Made by a program: the position numbers and the translations under genes
Notes under the pieces: model-generated
Told to the model about the DNA's origin: nothing
What the model saw: only the letters and a program-made list of their open reading frames with translations
Database searches by the model: none
Origin: Hyphomicrobium sp.
GTDB taxonomy: Bacteria > Pseudomonadota > Alphaproteobacteria > Rhizobiales > Hyphomicrobiaceae
Assembly: GCA_025351425.1 (NCBI GenBank)
Contig: JANXVY010000023.1
Coordinates: forward strand, 1-51,616
Direction of reading: 5' to 3'
DNA: 51,616 bases
In this document: positions 35,958-44,809 of the stretch, in pieces
Layout: the number at the start of each line of letters is the position of its first letter
Position numbering within the stretch: the stretch's first letter is position 1

Positions 35958-36296
35958 CTAAACTTCGCCTTTGAGGCGGTTGCTGAAATCGGCGAATGCG
36001 TGCCAGATTCGCAGCAGGATCACGGACATGAGCGTCACCGAGCAGATCGAGGCGCCGGCGGCGGCCACGACGTTGGAATCGGGATTGGTGGTGAAGAAGA
36101 TGCCGAGTTCCGTGAACGCCTGGTGGGCGACCATGATCGCCGCGAACATGGAGAAAGTGGTGACGACGGCAAACACCCAGTCATCGACGAAGCTGTAGAT
36201 CATGTAGCCCGAGATGATGCTCATCAGCATCGCCATGGTCCAGACGAAATCCGGCTCCGCATAGACGCGAATCAAGAATTCATGGAACGGTTCCAT
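35958..36296 (-). CDS. Small membrane protein, unrecognised
   Basis: 112 residues with three predicted membrane segments (about 18-38, 40-60 and 80-100) and few charged residues except at the ends. GGAG lies 12 bases before the ATG at 36296. It is on the same strand as meaA, 106 bases upstream of it. The 194-base gap to the divergent hpnP-like gene contains the promoters of both. I recognise no family. Confidence 0.75.
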   Translation of the reverse strand: MEPFHEFLIRVYAEPDFVWTMAMLMSIISGYMIYSFVDDWVFAVVTTFSMFAAIMVAHQAFTELGIFFTTNPDSNVVAAAGASICSVTLMSVILLRIWHAFADFSNRLKGEV

Positions 36297-36490
36297 AGTT
36301 TGTTGCTCCGCGGGGCTTGTGGAAAAGTCCCAAAAATACCTAAGTGTTGTGAGCCTCGCACGGACGGCTTAAGCAACCGCTAACACTGACAGTTCCCGTC
36401 CAATTGTCGCCAGTGTTTGCTGGTCACAGTTGACGAACTGTTAATATTTCGGACTGTCTCCCCGGGTAAACGATGTGCTAAGTGTGACCC

Positions 36491-38155
36491 ATGTCGCGCC
36501 ACCAACCCGGCTCGAAATTCAACCGTGAGTGCAAGATGGCTGCTCCAAACGTCCTGATGGTGTTTCCCCGCTTCAACCAGAACTCGTTCTGGAGCCTGCA
36601 GGCGGCGTGTGACATTTACGGCGTCAAATGCCCCGCCCCCCCGCTCGGGCTGATCACGATGGCGGCCATGTTGCCCAAGGACTGGACGGTTCGGCTCGTC
36701 AACCGCAACGCCGAAGAGCTCACCACGGCCGATATCGATTGGGCCGACATGGTCATGACGGGCGGCATGCTGCCGCAACGCGACGATACCCAGAAGGTGA
36801 TCGACTTGGTGCACGCGCGCGGCAAACCGGTCGCGGTCGGTGGTCCCGATCCGATGTCGAGCCCCGAAGCCTACGTGTCGGCCGACTTCCGCGTTCTGGG
36901 CGAGGCCGAGGGCATTATCCACCAGTTCATCGAGGCCTGGAACAAGGGCGAACGCAAGGGCACGTTCGAGGGTGAACGCTTCAAGGTTGACGTCGCCGTG
37001 AGCCCGATTCCGCGCTTCGACCTGATCAATTTCAAGCATTACCTCTACGTTGGCGTTCAGTTCAGCCGCGGCTGCCCCTTCAACTGCGAATTCTGCGACA
37101 TCATCGAGCTGTACGGCCGGGTGCCGCGCTCGAAAACGAACGATCAGATGCTGGCCGAGCTGCAGGCGTTGTACGACGCCGGTTATCGCGGCCACGTCGA
37201 TTTCGTCGACGACAACCTGATCGGCAACAAGAAGGCGTTGAAGCGCTTCCTGCCAGCGCTGAAGCAGTGGCAGGTCGAGCGCCGCTACCCCTTCGAGTTC
37301 TCGACCGAAGCGTCGATGAACCTTGCGGACGACACCGAACTGCTGGGCCTGCTGAAAGACGCGAACTTCTTTGCGATCTTCGTCGGCATCGAAAGCCCCG
37401 ACACTGACACGCTGATCGCGACCCAGAAGAAGCAGAACACCCGCCGTTCGCTGGCCGAAAGCGTTCACAAGATCTATGCCGCCGGCATGTTCGTGATTGC
37501 GGGCTTCATCGTCGGCTTCGACACCGAGAAGCACTCGATGTCGCAGGCCATGATCGAGTGCATCGAAGATACCGGCATTCCGGTCGCGATGGTCGGCCTG
37601 CTGACCGCTCTGCCCAACACCCAGCTGACGCGCCGCCTCGAAGCCGAAAAGCGCCTGTTGCCATTTGAAGCGGGCGCCGGCGACCAGTGCACGGCCGGCC
37701 TGAACTTCATTCCGCTGCGCCCCAAGCGCGAAATCCTGCTCGATTACAAGAAGGTGCTCGAAAAGATCTACGAACCCAATACCTATTTCGATCGCGTCCA
37801 GCGCGTCGGCCGCGCTCTGCGACGGCCAGACCATGACGAGAAATTCAACTACGCGATGGCGATCCACGACGCCGGCTTCATGACGCGCCTGATCTGGCGG
37901 ATGACGGTGACGCGCCCCGAGCTGCGCGCGCCCTTCTGGCGCACCATAATCGATGTCGCGCGCAACAACCCTTCGGCGTTGCAGTCGGTCATCATCATGA
38001 TCACCTTCTATTTGCACCTGGGCACGTTCGCCAACACGGTGATCAAGGAACTCGACCGCATGATCGCAGCCGAAGACGCATCGCCCAGTGAGATGCGCGA
38101 GCGCCCGGCAGTTGTCGCGCCGACCCGAATGTCGGCGTCTGCCACGGCAGCCTGA
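36491..38155 (+). CDS. hpnP: B12-binding radical SAM protein, probable hopanoid C-2 methylase HpnP
   Basis: A class B radical SAM enzyme of 554 residues. The N-terminal cobalamin-binding domain (about 20-150) begins NVLMVFPRFNQNSFWSLQAA, followed by CPAPPLGLITMAAMLP and VGGPDPMSSPEAY. The radical SAM core has the FeS cluster motif FSRGCPFNCEFCD with cysteines 195, 199 and 202. The C-terminal part (QKKQNTRRSLAESV, GFIVGFDTEKHSM and a DUF4070-like tail) fits HpnP, which methylates hopanoids at C-2 in the inner membrane, but other DUF4070 radical SAM proteins look alike. No other hopanoid genes are in the window. An ATG at 36536 is an alternative start; neither has a good ribosome-binding site. 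Confidence 0.8.
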   Translation: MSRHQPGSKFNRECKMAAPNVLMVFPRFNQNSFWSLQAACDIYGVKCPAPPLGLITMAAMLPKDWTVRLVNRNAEELTTADIDWADMVMTGGMLPQRDDTQKVIDLVHARGKPVAVGGPDPMSSPEAYVSADFRVLGEAEGIIHQFIEAWNKGERKGTFEGERFKVDVAVSPIPRFDLINFKHYLYVGVQFSRGCPFNCEFCDIIELYGRVPRSKTNDQMLAELQALYDAGYRGHVDFVDDNLIGNKKALKRFLPALKQWQVERRYPFEFSTEASMNLADDTELLGLLKDANFFAIFVGIESPDTDTLIATQKKQNTRRSLAESVHKIYAAGMFVIAGFIVGFDTEKHSMSQAMIECIEDTGIPVAMVGLLTALPNTQLTRRLEAEKRLLPFEAGAGDQCTAGLNFIPLRPKREILLDYKKVLEKIYEPNTYFDRVQRVGRALRRPDHDEKFNYAMAIHDAGFMTRLIWRMTVTRPELRAPFWRTIIDVARNNPSALQSVIIMITFYLHLGTFANTVIKELDRMIAAEDASPSEMRERPAVVAPTRMSASATAA

Positions 38156-38505
38156 TCCCGCCGCGGTCCGTTCCCCGTTGATCGACCAGCCGGCGTGTCC
38201 TTCGAGCGGACCAGCGCCAGCCCACGCTCCCACTCCACGCTCGGCTCACCGCTGAAGCCCGCCCCCGGCGTGGGAATACGGTGCGGACGGACGCTTGAAA
38301 TCTGCTGGCGCAGCTGTTATCGACGAGGCGAATTATGGGGGCCGGCGTGGGGCTGACGATCACGGGGCCAGCGGCTTCGGCACAGGGCCATCCGCACCGG
38401 GCTTTCCGCACTGGGCTGACCGCACGGGGATGATGATCGAAGCCCGTCCAATTTATTCCTCATCAAAAAATCAGCGGTGCGCCAATCGCAGAGCGGAGAC
38501 AGACC
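38156..38505. other. Gene-free region between hpnP and the methyltransferase gene
   Basis: 350 bases in which I see no convincing gene or terminator. Short imperfect direct repeats of the type CCGCACCGGGCTT / CCGCACTGGGCT occur near 38385-38420. The last 60 bases are AT-richer and end with the ribosome-binding site GGAGA of the following gene, so the promoter for that gene is probably here. Confidence 0.4.
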
Positions 38506-39327
38506 ATGCCAGCAGGTTCGCGATCGGACATAATATTGGCGCTCGTGAATAGAAATAGTCTCGGGCTCGAAATCGGCCCAAGCTACAATCCGATCGTGCC
38601 GAAATCCGGCGGCTGGAACGTCGAGATCGTCGACCATTTGTCGGCGGAGGCCTTGAGAGAAAAATATACGGCCTGGAATGTCGATGTCAGCAAGATCGAG
38701 GACGTTGATTATGTGGTGACCGATCGCGGGCTGGTGGCGACGATCGGCAAACCTGAAAGCTTCGACTTCATCGTCGCCTCGCACGTCATCGAGCATATGC
38801 CAGATTTGGTCGGGTTCTTGCGCGATTGCTCGCAGCTGCTGAAGCCGGGCGGGATTCTGACGCTTGCAGTCCCCGACAAGCGCTTTTGCTTCGATGTGTT
38901 CCAAGAAATCAGCTCGATTGGCACAGTCATGCAGGCGGCGCATGAACAGCGCAAGCTCCACACCTATGGCAACGTCCTCAATCAATACGCCAATCACGCC
39001 ATGCGGAAAGGCCAGATCGTCTGGTTCGACCGCGAGCTGGAACAGATGACGCTGGTGCATCCGTTGACGCAGGCGAAGGAATTGGCCGACAATTATATCA
39101 GCGAAGGCAAGTTTGCCGATACGCATGCGTGGTACTTCACGCCCGAAAGCTTCAGCCTGATCATCGAAGATCTATCTGAAATGGGCATGACCGATTTCAC
39201 GATCGCAAATGCGCACGGCACCATGGGCTACGAGTTTTTTGTTTCGCTGCAAAAAGGCGTGAAACGGCCGCGCAAGGAACGAGTCGAGAGGCTTTTGGCG
39301 CTGCGGAACGAGTTGCGCCAGGTCTGA
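38506..39327 (+). CDS. Class I SAM-dependent methyltransferase
   Basis: A 273-residue soluble protein. The SAM-binding region starts at LGLEIGPSYNPIVPKSGGWNVEIVDHL, and the later signature FDFIVASHVIEHMPDLVGFLRDCSQLLKPGGILTLAVPDKRF is the typical motif of Methyltransf_11/23-type enzymes. The C-terminal half (with WYFTPESFSLIIEDLSEM) resembles methyltransferases found in polysaccharide or rhamnan biosynthesis loci. GGAGA precedes the ATG. Composition is slightly lower in GC than that of its neighbours. The substrate is unknown; a sugar or glycan is a guess based on similarity of layout. Confidence 0.88.
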   Translation: MPAGSRSDIILALVNRNSLGLEIGPSYNPIVPKSGGWNVEIVDHLSAEALREKYTAWNVDVSKIEDVDYVVTDRGLVATIGKPESFDFIVASHVIEHMPDLVGFLRDCSQLLKPGGILTLAVPDKRFCFDVFQEISSIGTVMQAAHEQRKLHTYGNVLNQYANHAMRKGQIVWFDRELEQMTLVHPLTQAKELADNYISEGKFADTHAWYFTPESFSLIIEDLSEMGMTDFTIANAHGTMGYEFFVSLQKGVKRPRKERVERLLALRNELRQV

Positions 39328-39519
39328 AAAGCTCCAGCGGTGTTGCAAGCTCGGAGCCGCAGGCGCTGATGGGCCTGTTACTGGCGGAACTCCACCGGGA
39401 CACATGAGTTGCCCCCCTTTTGGCGAATGTGTTATGCGCAGGTTGGATCGCGCAGCCCTGAGCCGCACGGCCCGGGATTCGCAGCCGCGGGCCAACCTAC
39501 GGACCAAAAAGGGGATTTC

Positions 39520-40593
39520 ATGCGCACCTTGGCCGCCGTGACGATCGCAGCAGTCGTTTTGGCAGCAGCCCCGTGCGTTGAGGCCGGCCCGGCGCTGCTG
39601 TTCGACGCGAGCAACGGCCAGGTGCTGTATGCGGAAGACGCCGACGATAGCTGGTATCCAGCCTCCCTCACCAAGATCATGACGGCTTATGTGGCGTTTG
39701 AGGCGGTGAAAACGGGCAAGTTGACGCTCGATCAGAAAATTCCCGTGAGCGAAGCGGCCAACCTCGAGCCGCCCAGCAAGGTCGGCCTGCCTGTCGGTGG
39801 AGAGCTTCAGGTCGACCTTGCCTTGCAGGCGCTGATTGTAAAGTCGGCAAACGACGTGGCGGTGATGCTCGCCGAGGCGATTTCCGGCAGCGTGCCGGAG
39901 TTCGTCAACAAAATGAACGACACCGCCAAGCGTCTAGGCATGTCCAAGACCCATTTCATCAATCCAAACGGGCTGCCCGCGCCCGATCAGGCGACCTCGG
40001 CGCGCGATCTGGCAAAACTCGTTCGCGCCGTCATCAAGGACTATCCCGAATACGCCCGCTATTGGGGTATGCCCGACATGCACATCGGCAAAATCCGGTT
40101 ACAGACGCACAACGCCCTGTTGAAGACGTTCGAGGGCGCGGACGGCTTTAAGACCGGGTTCACGTGCGATAGCGGATACAACGTGGTAGCGAGCGCGACC
40201 CGCGACAACCGCCGCCTGATCGCGATCGTGCTGGGCGAAAGCGACGGCCAGTCCCGCGCCATCCGCGCGGCGAGCCTGCTGGAGCATGGCTTCGGCATGG
40301 GCGGCTGGAAGACTTTGTTCAATACGACGACGATCGACAACATGCCGGCAGCAGCTGACGCCAAGAGTCTCGCCAGCATGCGCGCGAACGTGCTGGCGTG
40401 GTCCTGCGGCTACCGCCCCAAGCGCGTGCACGTCGCCAAGAGGGCGAGCAAGGTCGGCGAGTTCAAGGATAAGGTCGCAGCCGTGAAGGCCAAGGCCAGC
40501 GCCAAGGCCGGTCAAGCTCAGGCAGCCGCAGCAGCGCCCGCAGCGCCAACTCCTTCCGCCAAGCCCGCAGCCCCTGCCGCGGCCGGAAACTGA
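39520..40593 (+). CDS. D-alanyl-D-alanine carboxypeptidase (PBP5/DacC family)
   Basis: A periplasmic serine peptidase of 357 residues that trims peptidoglycan pentapeptides. The signal peptide MRTLAAVTIAAVVLAAAP leads to a mature start near AGPALLFDASNGQVLY. The catalytic motifs are S-x-x-K in ASLTKIMTAY (Ser49, Lys52), S-x-N in KSANDVAVML and KTG in DGFKTGFTCDSGYN. The C-terminal tail after about residue 290 is lysine- and alanine-rich with a proline-rich ending and replaces the amphipathic anchor of PBP5. The ATG at 39520 has AAGGGGA upstream; the earlier in-frame start (39409) would bury the signal peptide. Confidence 0.95.
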   Translation: MRTLAAVTIAAVVLAAAPCVEAGPALLFDASNGQVLYAEDADDSWYPASLTKIMTAYVAFEAVKTGKLTLDQKIPVSEAANLEPPSKVGLPVGGELQVDLALQALIVKSANDVAVMLAEAISGSVPEFVNKMNDTAKRLGMSKTHFINPNGLPAPDQATSARDLAKLVRAVIKDYPEYARYWGMPDMHIGKIRLQTHNALLKTFEGADGFKTGFTCDSGYNVVASATRDNRRLIAIVLGESDGQSRAIRAASLLEHGFGMGGWKTLFNTTTIDNMPAAADAKSLASMRANVLAWSCGYRPKRVHVAKRASKVGEFKDKVAAVKAKASAKAGQAQAAAAAPAAPTPSAKPAAPAAAGN

Positions 40594-40627
40594 GCCCCTA
40601 TGTCCAGCAGGCCTCCGCCACCACGTC

Positions 40628-40930
40628 TCACACGTAAAGTTCGAGCTTACGGTCGTTGACGGGGCAGCCTGGGCCCTGTGGCTGAGGCGCGGCCTCGTCC
40701 TTGGGCGCCCCATCCTTCGCTGGTTGATCCTTGGACTTTGGAGCGTTTCGATCTGTGCGCGGCGCGGCGGGTTTGACGACGACGCCCGGTGGCGCGGGCT
40801 TTGGACCTGCGGCGTCAGCGATTGGCGTGAAACCGCAGCACGCGGCCACCGCAAGCACAAACAGACCCGGCCATCTCCAGCGGCGAGCACCGCCGGCGAT
40901 AGTGAACGCCACGTAGTGCTGATGCGCCAT
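40628..40930 (-). CDS. Small secreted proline-rich protein
   Basis: 100 residues from the ATG at 40930. A hydrophobic signal-like segment (WPGLFVLAVAACCGFTPIADA) is followed by a short proline-, lysine- and alanine-rich region (PKPAPPGVVVKPAAP) and ends PVNDRKLELYV. It is convergent with the carboxypeptidase gene. The ribosome-binding site is weak and the composition is simple, so I am only moderately sure that it is expressed. No family is recognised. Confidence 0.55.
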   Translation of the reverse strand: MAHQHYVAFTIAGGARRWRWPGLFVLAVAACCGFTPIADAAGPKPAPPGVVVKPAAPRTDRNAPKSKDQPAKDGAPKDEAAPQPQGPGCPVNDRKLELYV

Positions 40931-41160
40931 CGCGCGCGGGCTCCTGTGCCAGTTTGATCGCCGGACCGGCAAAGTTTACCATCCCCGCGCGCCGCACCAA
41001 GCGAAAAAGCGCCGGTCGCTGAGTAGCGATTTCGCAATAGTTTGTTGCAACGCCAGCAAGCCCAGCCGCGATGTCCCATTCCGGGGCATCCTCGAATGGC
41101 GTCGAAATTGCTTTATCCGCCTCGAAGATACGATTGAGTAACGCCGAGGACTTAAAGCAG

Positions 41161-41394
41161 ATGACGACCGATTGGCATCCCGAACAGGACGTAACGCCGA
41201 CGCCGCGCGACGTGGAATTCATGGCCAGCGTCCTGGAAGGACGCCACGGTCAGCTGGCGGCGGACGTCGCCGACTTCTTTTCCTCGCTTCACGGCGAAAA
41301 GGGCGACGCCGGCCGCAGCTGGGCTTGGGCGGGTGTCGCCGAAACGGTGCGCCAGCGCGAACGCCATCGCCTCACCGGCATCAACCGGTGCTGA
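41161..41394 (+). CDS. Small hypothetical protein
   Basis: 77 residues, MTTDWHPEQDVTPTPRDVEF and then mostly helical, with aromatic-rich SWAWAGVAETVRQRER near the end. No signal peptide or membrane segment. AAGCAG lies before the ATG. It is in the same direction as the flippase-like gene that begins 39 bases downstream, so the two may share a transcript. I do not recognise it. Confidence 0.6.
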   Translation: MTTDWHPEQDVTPTPRDVEFMASVLEGRHGQLAADVADFFSSLHGEKGDAGRSWAWAGVAETVRQRERHRLTGINRC

Positions 41395-41433
41395 TCGCAA
41401 CCGTCACGATTGATCCAGTGCTTTAGGCCAGAA

Positions 41434-42822
41434 ATGACGGCAGTACGCATCGAATTGAAATCAGACAAGGCGGGCCTGGCGATCCAGCACTGGCGCACGT
41501 TTGCCGGCGCGATCCTGGTTGGATCGACCGAGCGGGCGCTGACGCAACGCAACGCGGTCGTGGCCTTTCTGGTCCGCTGCGCCAGCGCGGCCTTGCTCTA
41601 TGTGTCCCAGATTGCGCTCGCCCGCTGGATGGGCTCCGCCGAGTACGGCATCTACGTGTTCGTCTGGACGTGCGTGCTACTGGCCGGCGGCCTCGCGCAT
41701 TTGGGGCTGAACCTCGGCATCATGCGGCTGATTCCGGTCCACCGCGAGCGGGGCGAATGGGACAAGGTTCGCGGCCTGATCCTGGGCGGGCGCTTGTTTG
41801 CGCTGGCGGCCGGCGGCGCGGTGGCATTGGCCGGCATCGCAGGGCTATGGCTGTTGGGAGCCGATGTTTCGACTGACGACCGGCTGGCGGTTTATCTCGC
41901 GCTGTTCTGCGTCCCGCTTTACGCCCTGACCGACGTGCAGGACGGCATCGGCCGCGCCAACGGCTGGATGGACGCAGCCCTGATCCCGCCGTACGTCGTG
42001 CGCCCGCTGCTGATCCTCGCCCTGATGGCTGCAGCCCACGCGGCAGGCCTCCCCATGATCGCGCAGACAGCGGCAGGCGCTGCAATCGCCGCGACCTGGG
42101 CCACGGGCGTGGGTCAGGCGCTGTGGATCAACGCGCGCGCGCGCCACGCTTTCGGTCTGGGCGGCCGGAGCTACGCCCCCCGCCTGTGGCTGGCGTCGTC
42201 GCTGCCGCTGCTGGCGATCTCGGGCTGCGAAATTCTGCTGCAGAATACTGATATTCTGGTGCTCTCGCGGTTCACGACGCCGACCGATGTCGCGATCTAT
42301 TTCGCCGCCGGCAAGACCATGAGCCTGATCATGTTCGTGCACTACGCAGTCGGCAGTGCCATGGCCAACAAATTCGCGAGCCTCAAGGTGCAGGGCAACG
42401 AGGCCGGTCTTGCCGCCTGCGTGCGCGACGCGGTCAACTGGACGTTCTGGCCGTCGCTCGCCGCAGCCCTGCTGATCCTGAGCTTAGGCCGGCCGCTGTT
42501 GTGGCTGTTTGGCCCGCAATACGTGGCGGGCTTCCCGGTGATGGCGATCCTGGTCGTGGGCTTCCTCGCCCGCTCCGCCATGGGACCGGCCGAATTCCTG
42601 CTGAACATGCAGGGCGAGCAATGGCGCTGTGCAGCGGTCATGCTGACGGCGGCGGCCCTCGACATCGCGTTGAACCTCATACTGGTGCCGCTGTACGGCC
42701 TGACGGGCGCCGCAGTCGCAACCGCCGTTGCCTTGACGGCGGCGGCGATGTTGAATGCAGCCGTGGCCAAGGCGCGGCTCGGCCTCGACGTCGCCATCTG
42801 GCGCAACTGGCCCAACCTCTGA
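41434..42822 (+). CDS. Polysaccharide flippase-like (MATE/MOP superfamily) membrane protein
   Basis: A 462-residue integral membrane protein with about 12-14 predicted segments. The N-terminal AALLYVSQIALARWMGSAEYGIYVFVWT is the typical Wzx/oligosaccharide-flippase start, and QNTDILVLSRFTTPTDVAIYFAAGKTM and AVATAVALTAAAMLNAA fit the same group. Such proteins move lipid-linked glycans or peptidoglycan precursors across the inner membrane. The substrate here is unknown; the only glycan-related neighbours are a methyltransferase and a carboxypeptidase. The ATG at 41434 is preferred to a TTG at 41410. Confidence 0.9.
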   Translation: MTAVRIELKSDKAGLAIQHWRTFAGAILVGSTERALTQRNAVVAFLVRCASAALLYVSQIALARWMGSAEYGIYVFVWTCVLLAGGLAHLGLNLGIMRLIPVHRERGEWDKVRGLILGGRLFALAAGGAVALAGIAGLWLLGADVSTDDRLAVYLALFCVPLYALTDVQDGIGRANGWMDAALIPPYVVRPLLILALMAAAHAAGLPMIAQTAAGAAIAATWATGVGQALWINARARHAFGLGGRSYAPRLWLASSLPLLAISGCEILLQNTDILVLSRFTTPTDVAIYFAAGKTMSLIMFVHYAVGSAMANKFASLKVQGNEAGLAACVRDAVNWTFWPSLAAALLILSLGRPLLWLFGPQYVAGFPVMAILVVGFLARSAMGPAEFLLNMQGEQWRCAAVMLTAAALDIALNLILVPLYGLTGAAVATAVALTAAAMLNAAVAKARLGLDVAIWRNWPNL

Positions 42823-42847
42823 GCCAACTTCCCAAACGACTTAACAG

Positions 42848-42968
42848 CGTACCGGCCCGGCGGATCGGGGGATCCGCCGGGCCGGCCGCCCCGCGTCTTC
42901 TGCGGGGCTTTGCGTTGGCAAGGGGGAAAACGTACCGGCCCGGCGGATCGGGGGATCCGCCGGGCCGG
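42848..42968. repeat. Two identical 38-base hairpin repeats flanking a third hairpin
   Basis: Identical 38-base copies lie at 42848-42885 and 42931-42968, each starting CGTACCGGCCCGGCGGATC and folding into a perfect 15-base-pair hairpin with a GGG loop. Between them GCCCCGC (42888-42894) and GCGGGGC (42902-42908) form another hairpin followed by TTT. The block follows the flippase-like gene and fills much of the 339-base gap; the middle hairpin may be its terminator. The rest of the gap to 43161 shows nothing else. Confidence 0.85.
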
Positions 42969-43161
42969 GCCGTGGATGAAAGTGTTAGGTGCTCAAAAGC
43001 AGTGAACCAGAAATACGGATTGGTTCACGCCCTGAAAGGTGCGCCCGCGCGCTTGGAATGTTGAGGCCATCGAAGCGCAATGCGGGTAAAGCCGCAGGTG
43101 CCGGCCGTTGCCGAAATTTTCCCTGTGCTCTAACTCCGCCCAACAGACGAGAACCCAAACC

Positions 43162-43656
43162 ATGGCCGGACGCGGCGTCCACTTCGCGATTTCTCCCGAA
43201 CTGATGGACCGCCTTCTGGCGGCGCCCGACGATGCCGCGCTGATGGCGATCATCGAAACCCTCGAAGTGGCCTGGGATACCGAAAATATCGCCGAATCCG
43301 ACAAGGCGTGGAACGCAATCCACCGGTGCCTCACGGACGGGTCCTTGCTCTATGATGGCGGGACCTATCCACTCGATCACGTAATCTGTGGCGGCGAGGC
43401 GCTGCACAAGGGTGACGATTTCACGGTGTCGCTCGTCCAGCCCGTTCAGGTGCGCGACGTGGCGGCGGCGCTCGAGCCGTCGTCGGAAGCCTGGCTACGG
43501 GACCGCTACGAGACGCTGATCAACCCGGCCGAATATGACGGCGAGAAAGGCGAGGATGACTTCGCCTATACCTGGGAGTGGTTCCAAGGCGTGCGCGACC
43601 TGTTCAGGCACGCGGCGGCGTCAGGCAGCGCCGTGATCTTCACGGTCGACGCCTGA
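43162..43656 (+). CDS. YfbM-family (DUF1877) protein
   Basis: A 164-residue soluble protein of the DUF1877 family. The start GRGVHFAISPELMDRLLAAPDD, the segment SDKAWNAIHRCLTDGSL with the following PLDHVICGGEALH, and the ending region TWEWFQGVRDLFRHAAASG are all typical. The structure of E. coli YfbM is known, but the function is not. The ATG at 43162 is preferred because the 18 codons before it look unconserved. It is convergent with the CAP-domain gene, 22 bases apart. Confidence 0.9.
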   Translation: MAGRGVHFAISPELMDRLLAAPDDAALMAIIETLEVAWDTENIAESDKAWNAIHRCLTDGSLLYDGGTYPLDHVICGGEALHKGDDFTVSLVQPVQVRDVAAALEPSSEAWLRDRYETLINPAEYDGEKGEDDFAYTWEWFQGVRDLFRHAAASGSAVIFTVDA

Positions 43657-43678
43657 TCGGATCGAGCAAGCGCAGCGC

Positions 43679-44386
43679 TCACATCTGCGAGCCGAGCACC
43701 AGCGTCCAGAACGACTTGAACTCGGTCGTAGGCTCCTGCACGAGCGCGATGCCCATGTATTCGGCGTCGCCCAGCAGCAGGTTTTTGTTGTGGCCGGGGC
43801 TGTCTTTCCAGCCTTTCATGACCTCGCCGAAATCGATCTGACCGGTGCCGACGTTCTCGGCGGCGAGCCGCGCCTTGAAGCCCGCGCGCTTGACGCGGTC
43901 CCACGGGTTCGAGCCGTCGGACCCGTAGTGCGAGATGCGGTCCCACTTGGCGAGATCGCGCGAATGGGCCTTGGCGGCAGCCGTCAGCTCGGTGCTGAGC
44001 TTGAGCGGTTTCAACCCATGCTCGGCGCGGTATTGATTGATGATGTCGCGGGCAAACGTCGGGTCGAGCGCGGTCGACGAATAGTCTCTGTCCGAAAGCG
44101 AGCCCGAGGGTGCCTTTTCGAACGTTCCCTTTGGGGCCTTGTCGGCATCCAGGCTGGCGACTTGCGTGCCGCCCGTTTTGTTGACGACCGGCGTAGCGCC
44201 CGCCGATCCGGTGATGGTGCCACGCGGAACGCTGGTGTCCGCGCCGAGCGAGGCGTCGGGCTTGGTGCGTTTGGAGGCATACGACGGCGGCGGGCCATCG
44301 TTGAAGCCCGACGAGAGGTTGCCGGTCCCTGCGGCGCAGGCGGCAAGTGACAGGGCAAGCCCTGCTGAGAAAGCGACGCGATACAT
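43679..44386 (-). CDS. CAP/SCP-domain lipoprotein
   Basis: 235 residues from the ATG at 44386, preceded by GGGAG. The N-terminus (AFSAGLALSLAACAAG) is a lipoprotein signal with lipobox LAAC, so the protein is anchored in an envelope membrane. A disordered linker of about 80 residues leads to a CAP domain (about 115-235): FARDIINQYRAEHGLKPLKL, AAAKAHSRDLAKWDRISHYG, AAENVGTG and WKDSPGHNKNLL carry the conserved histidine and glutamate positions. Bacterial CAP proteins are extracytoplasmic and of mostly unknown activity. A perfect CtrA box 62 bases upstream of the start suggests cell-cycle control. Confidence 0.92.
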   Translation of the reverse strand: MYRVAFSAGLALSLAACAAGTGNLSSGFNDGPPPSYASKRTKPDASLGADTSVPRGTITGSAGATPVVNKTGGTQVASLDADKAPKGTFEKAPSGSLSDRDYSSTALDPTFARDIINQYRAEHGLKPLKLSTELTAAAKAHSRDLAKWDRISHYGSDGSNPWDRVKRAGFKARLAAENVGTGQIDFGEVMKGWKDSPGHNKNLLLGDAEYMGIALVQEPTTEFKSFWTLVLGSQM

Positions 44387-44447
44387 TTGAACTCCCGCTA
44401 GGGTACGCGCGGATACAGACATGGCGCTCAACATCGCTCCAAACCTC

Positions 44448-44462
44448 TTAACCCACCGTTAA
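44448..44462 (-). promoter_or_regulatory. Perfect CtrA box upstream of the CAP-domain gene
   Basis: TTAACCCACCGTTAA matches the CtrA full-site consensus TTAA-N7-TTAA exactly. It lies 62-76 bases upstream of the CAP-domain lipoprotein start, a typical position for activation or repression by the alphaproteobacterial cell-cycle regulator. A second, imperfect match (TTAAGCAACCGCTAA) occurs at 36369-36383. Confidence 0.55.
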
Positions 44463-44809
44463 AGATAACCGTAGGCCAACTGTTGTTCCGATTTTGCATA
44501 AATCCCGCGCATCCCACCCCGCCGCGCGCAACCAGCAAGTTCCGGAAACATTACGCAAAAGAAAGGTGTCGCGAGTTGGGCCCGACTGCGGCGGAACGCT
44601 GGCGGCGGCCCGGTCTTTCCAGATAAGCGGACCGTCGAATGAGCTGGGGATGAGCCGCGGAGCTGATGAGTTGGGCGCGCGCTCCCCCTTTGAACACGGG
44701 CCCGTTTCCCGCACAGTGCCGCAACGATGCGTACTGATTCGGCAGGCTTGCGGGGTGCATCAGTTCCAGGCCGCAAGCGCCAGCCAAGCAACGCCTGAGG
44801 AGACGCCAG
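44463..44809. other. Gene-free region between the CAP-domain gene and the winged-helix gene
   Basis: About 350 bases without a credible gene. Nothing repeats strongly. The last 40 bases contain GAGGAGACGCCAG, the ribosome-binding site of the following gene. The promoter of the 44810-49490 unit is expected here but I could not assign convincing hexamers. Confidence 0.4.

Noticed and set aside
34637-35974. 445-codon forward frame across meaA
   Set aside because: It is the complement-strand shadow of a clear ethylmalonyl-CoA mutase.
36422-36465. Sigma-70 promoter for hpnP (TTGACG and TAATAT)
   Set aside because: The two hexamers are only six bases apart, and the best alternative -35 gives a 19-base spacer, so I do not call a promoter.
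36380-38233. 617-codon reverse-strand frame antisense to the HpnP-like gene
   Set aside because: It mirrors the third-base composition of the radical SAM gene and has no recognisable protein pattern or ribosome-binding site.
43566-44350. Alternative frames at the YfbM/CAP-domain junction
   Set aside because: They are shadows of the two convergent genes, which both show clear family motifs.
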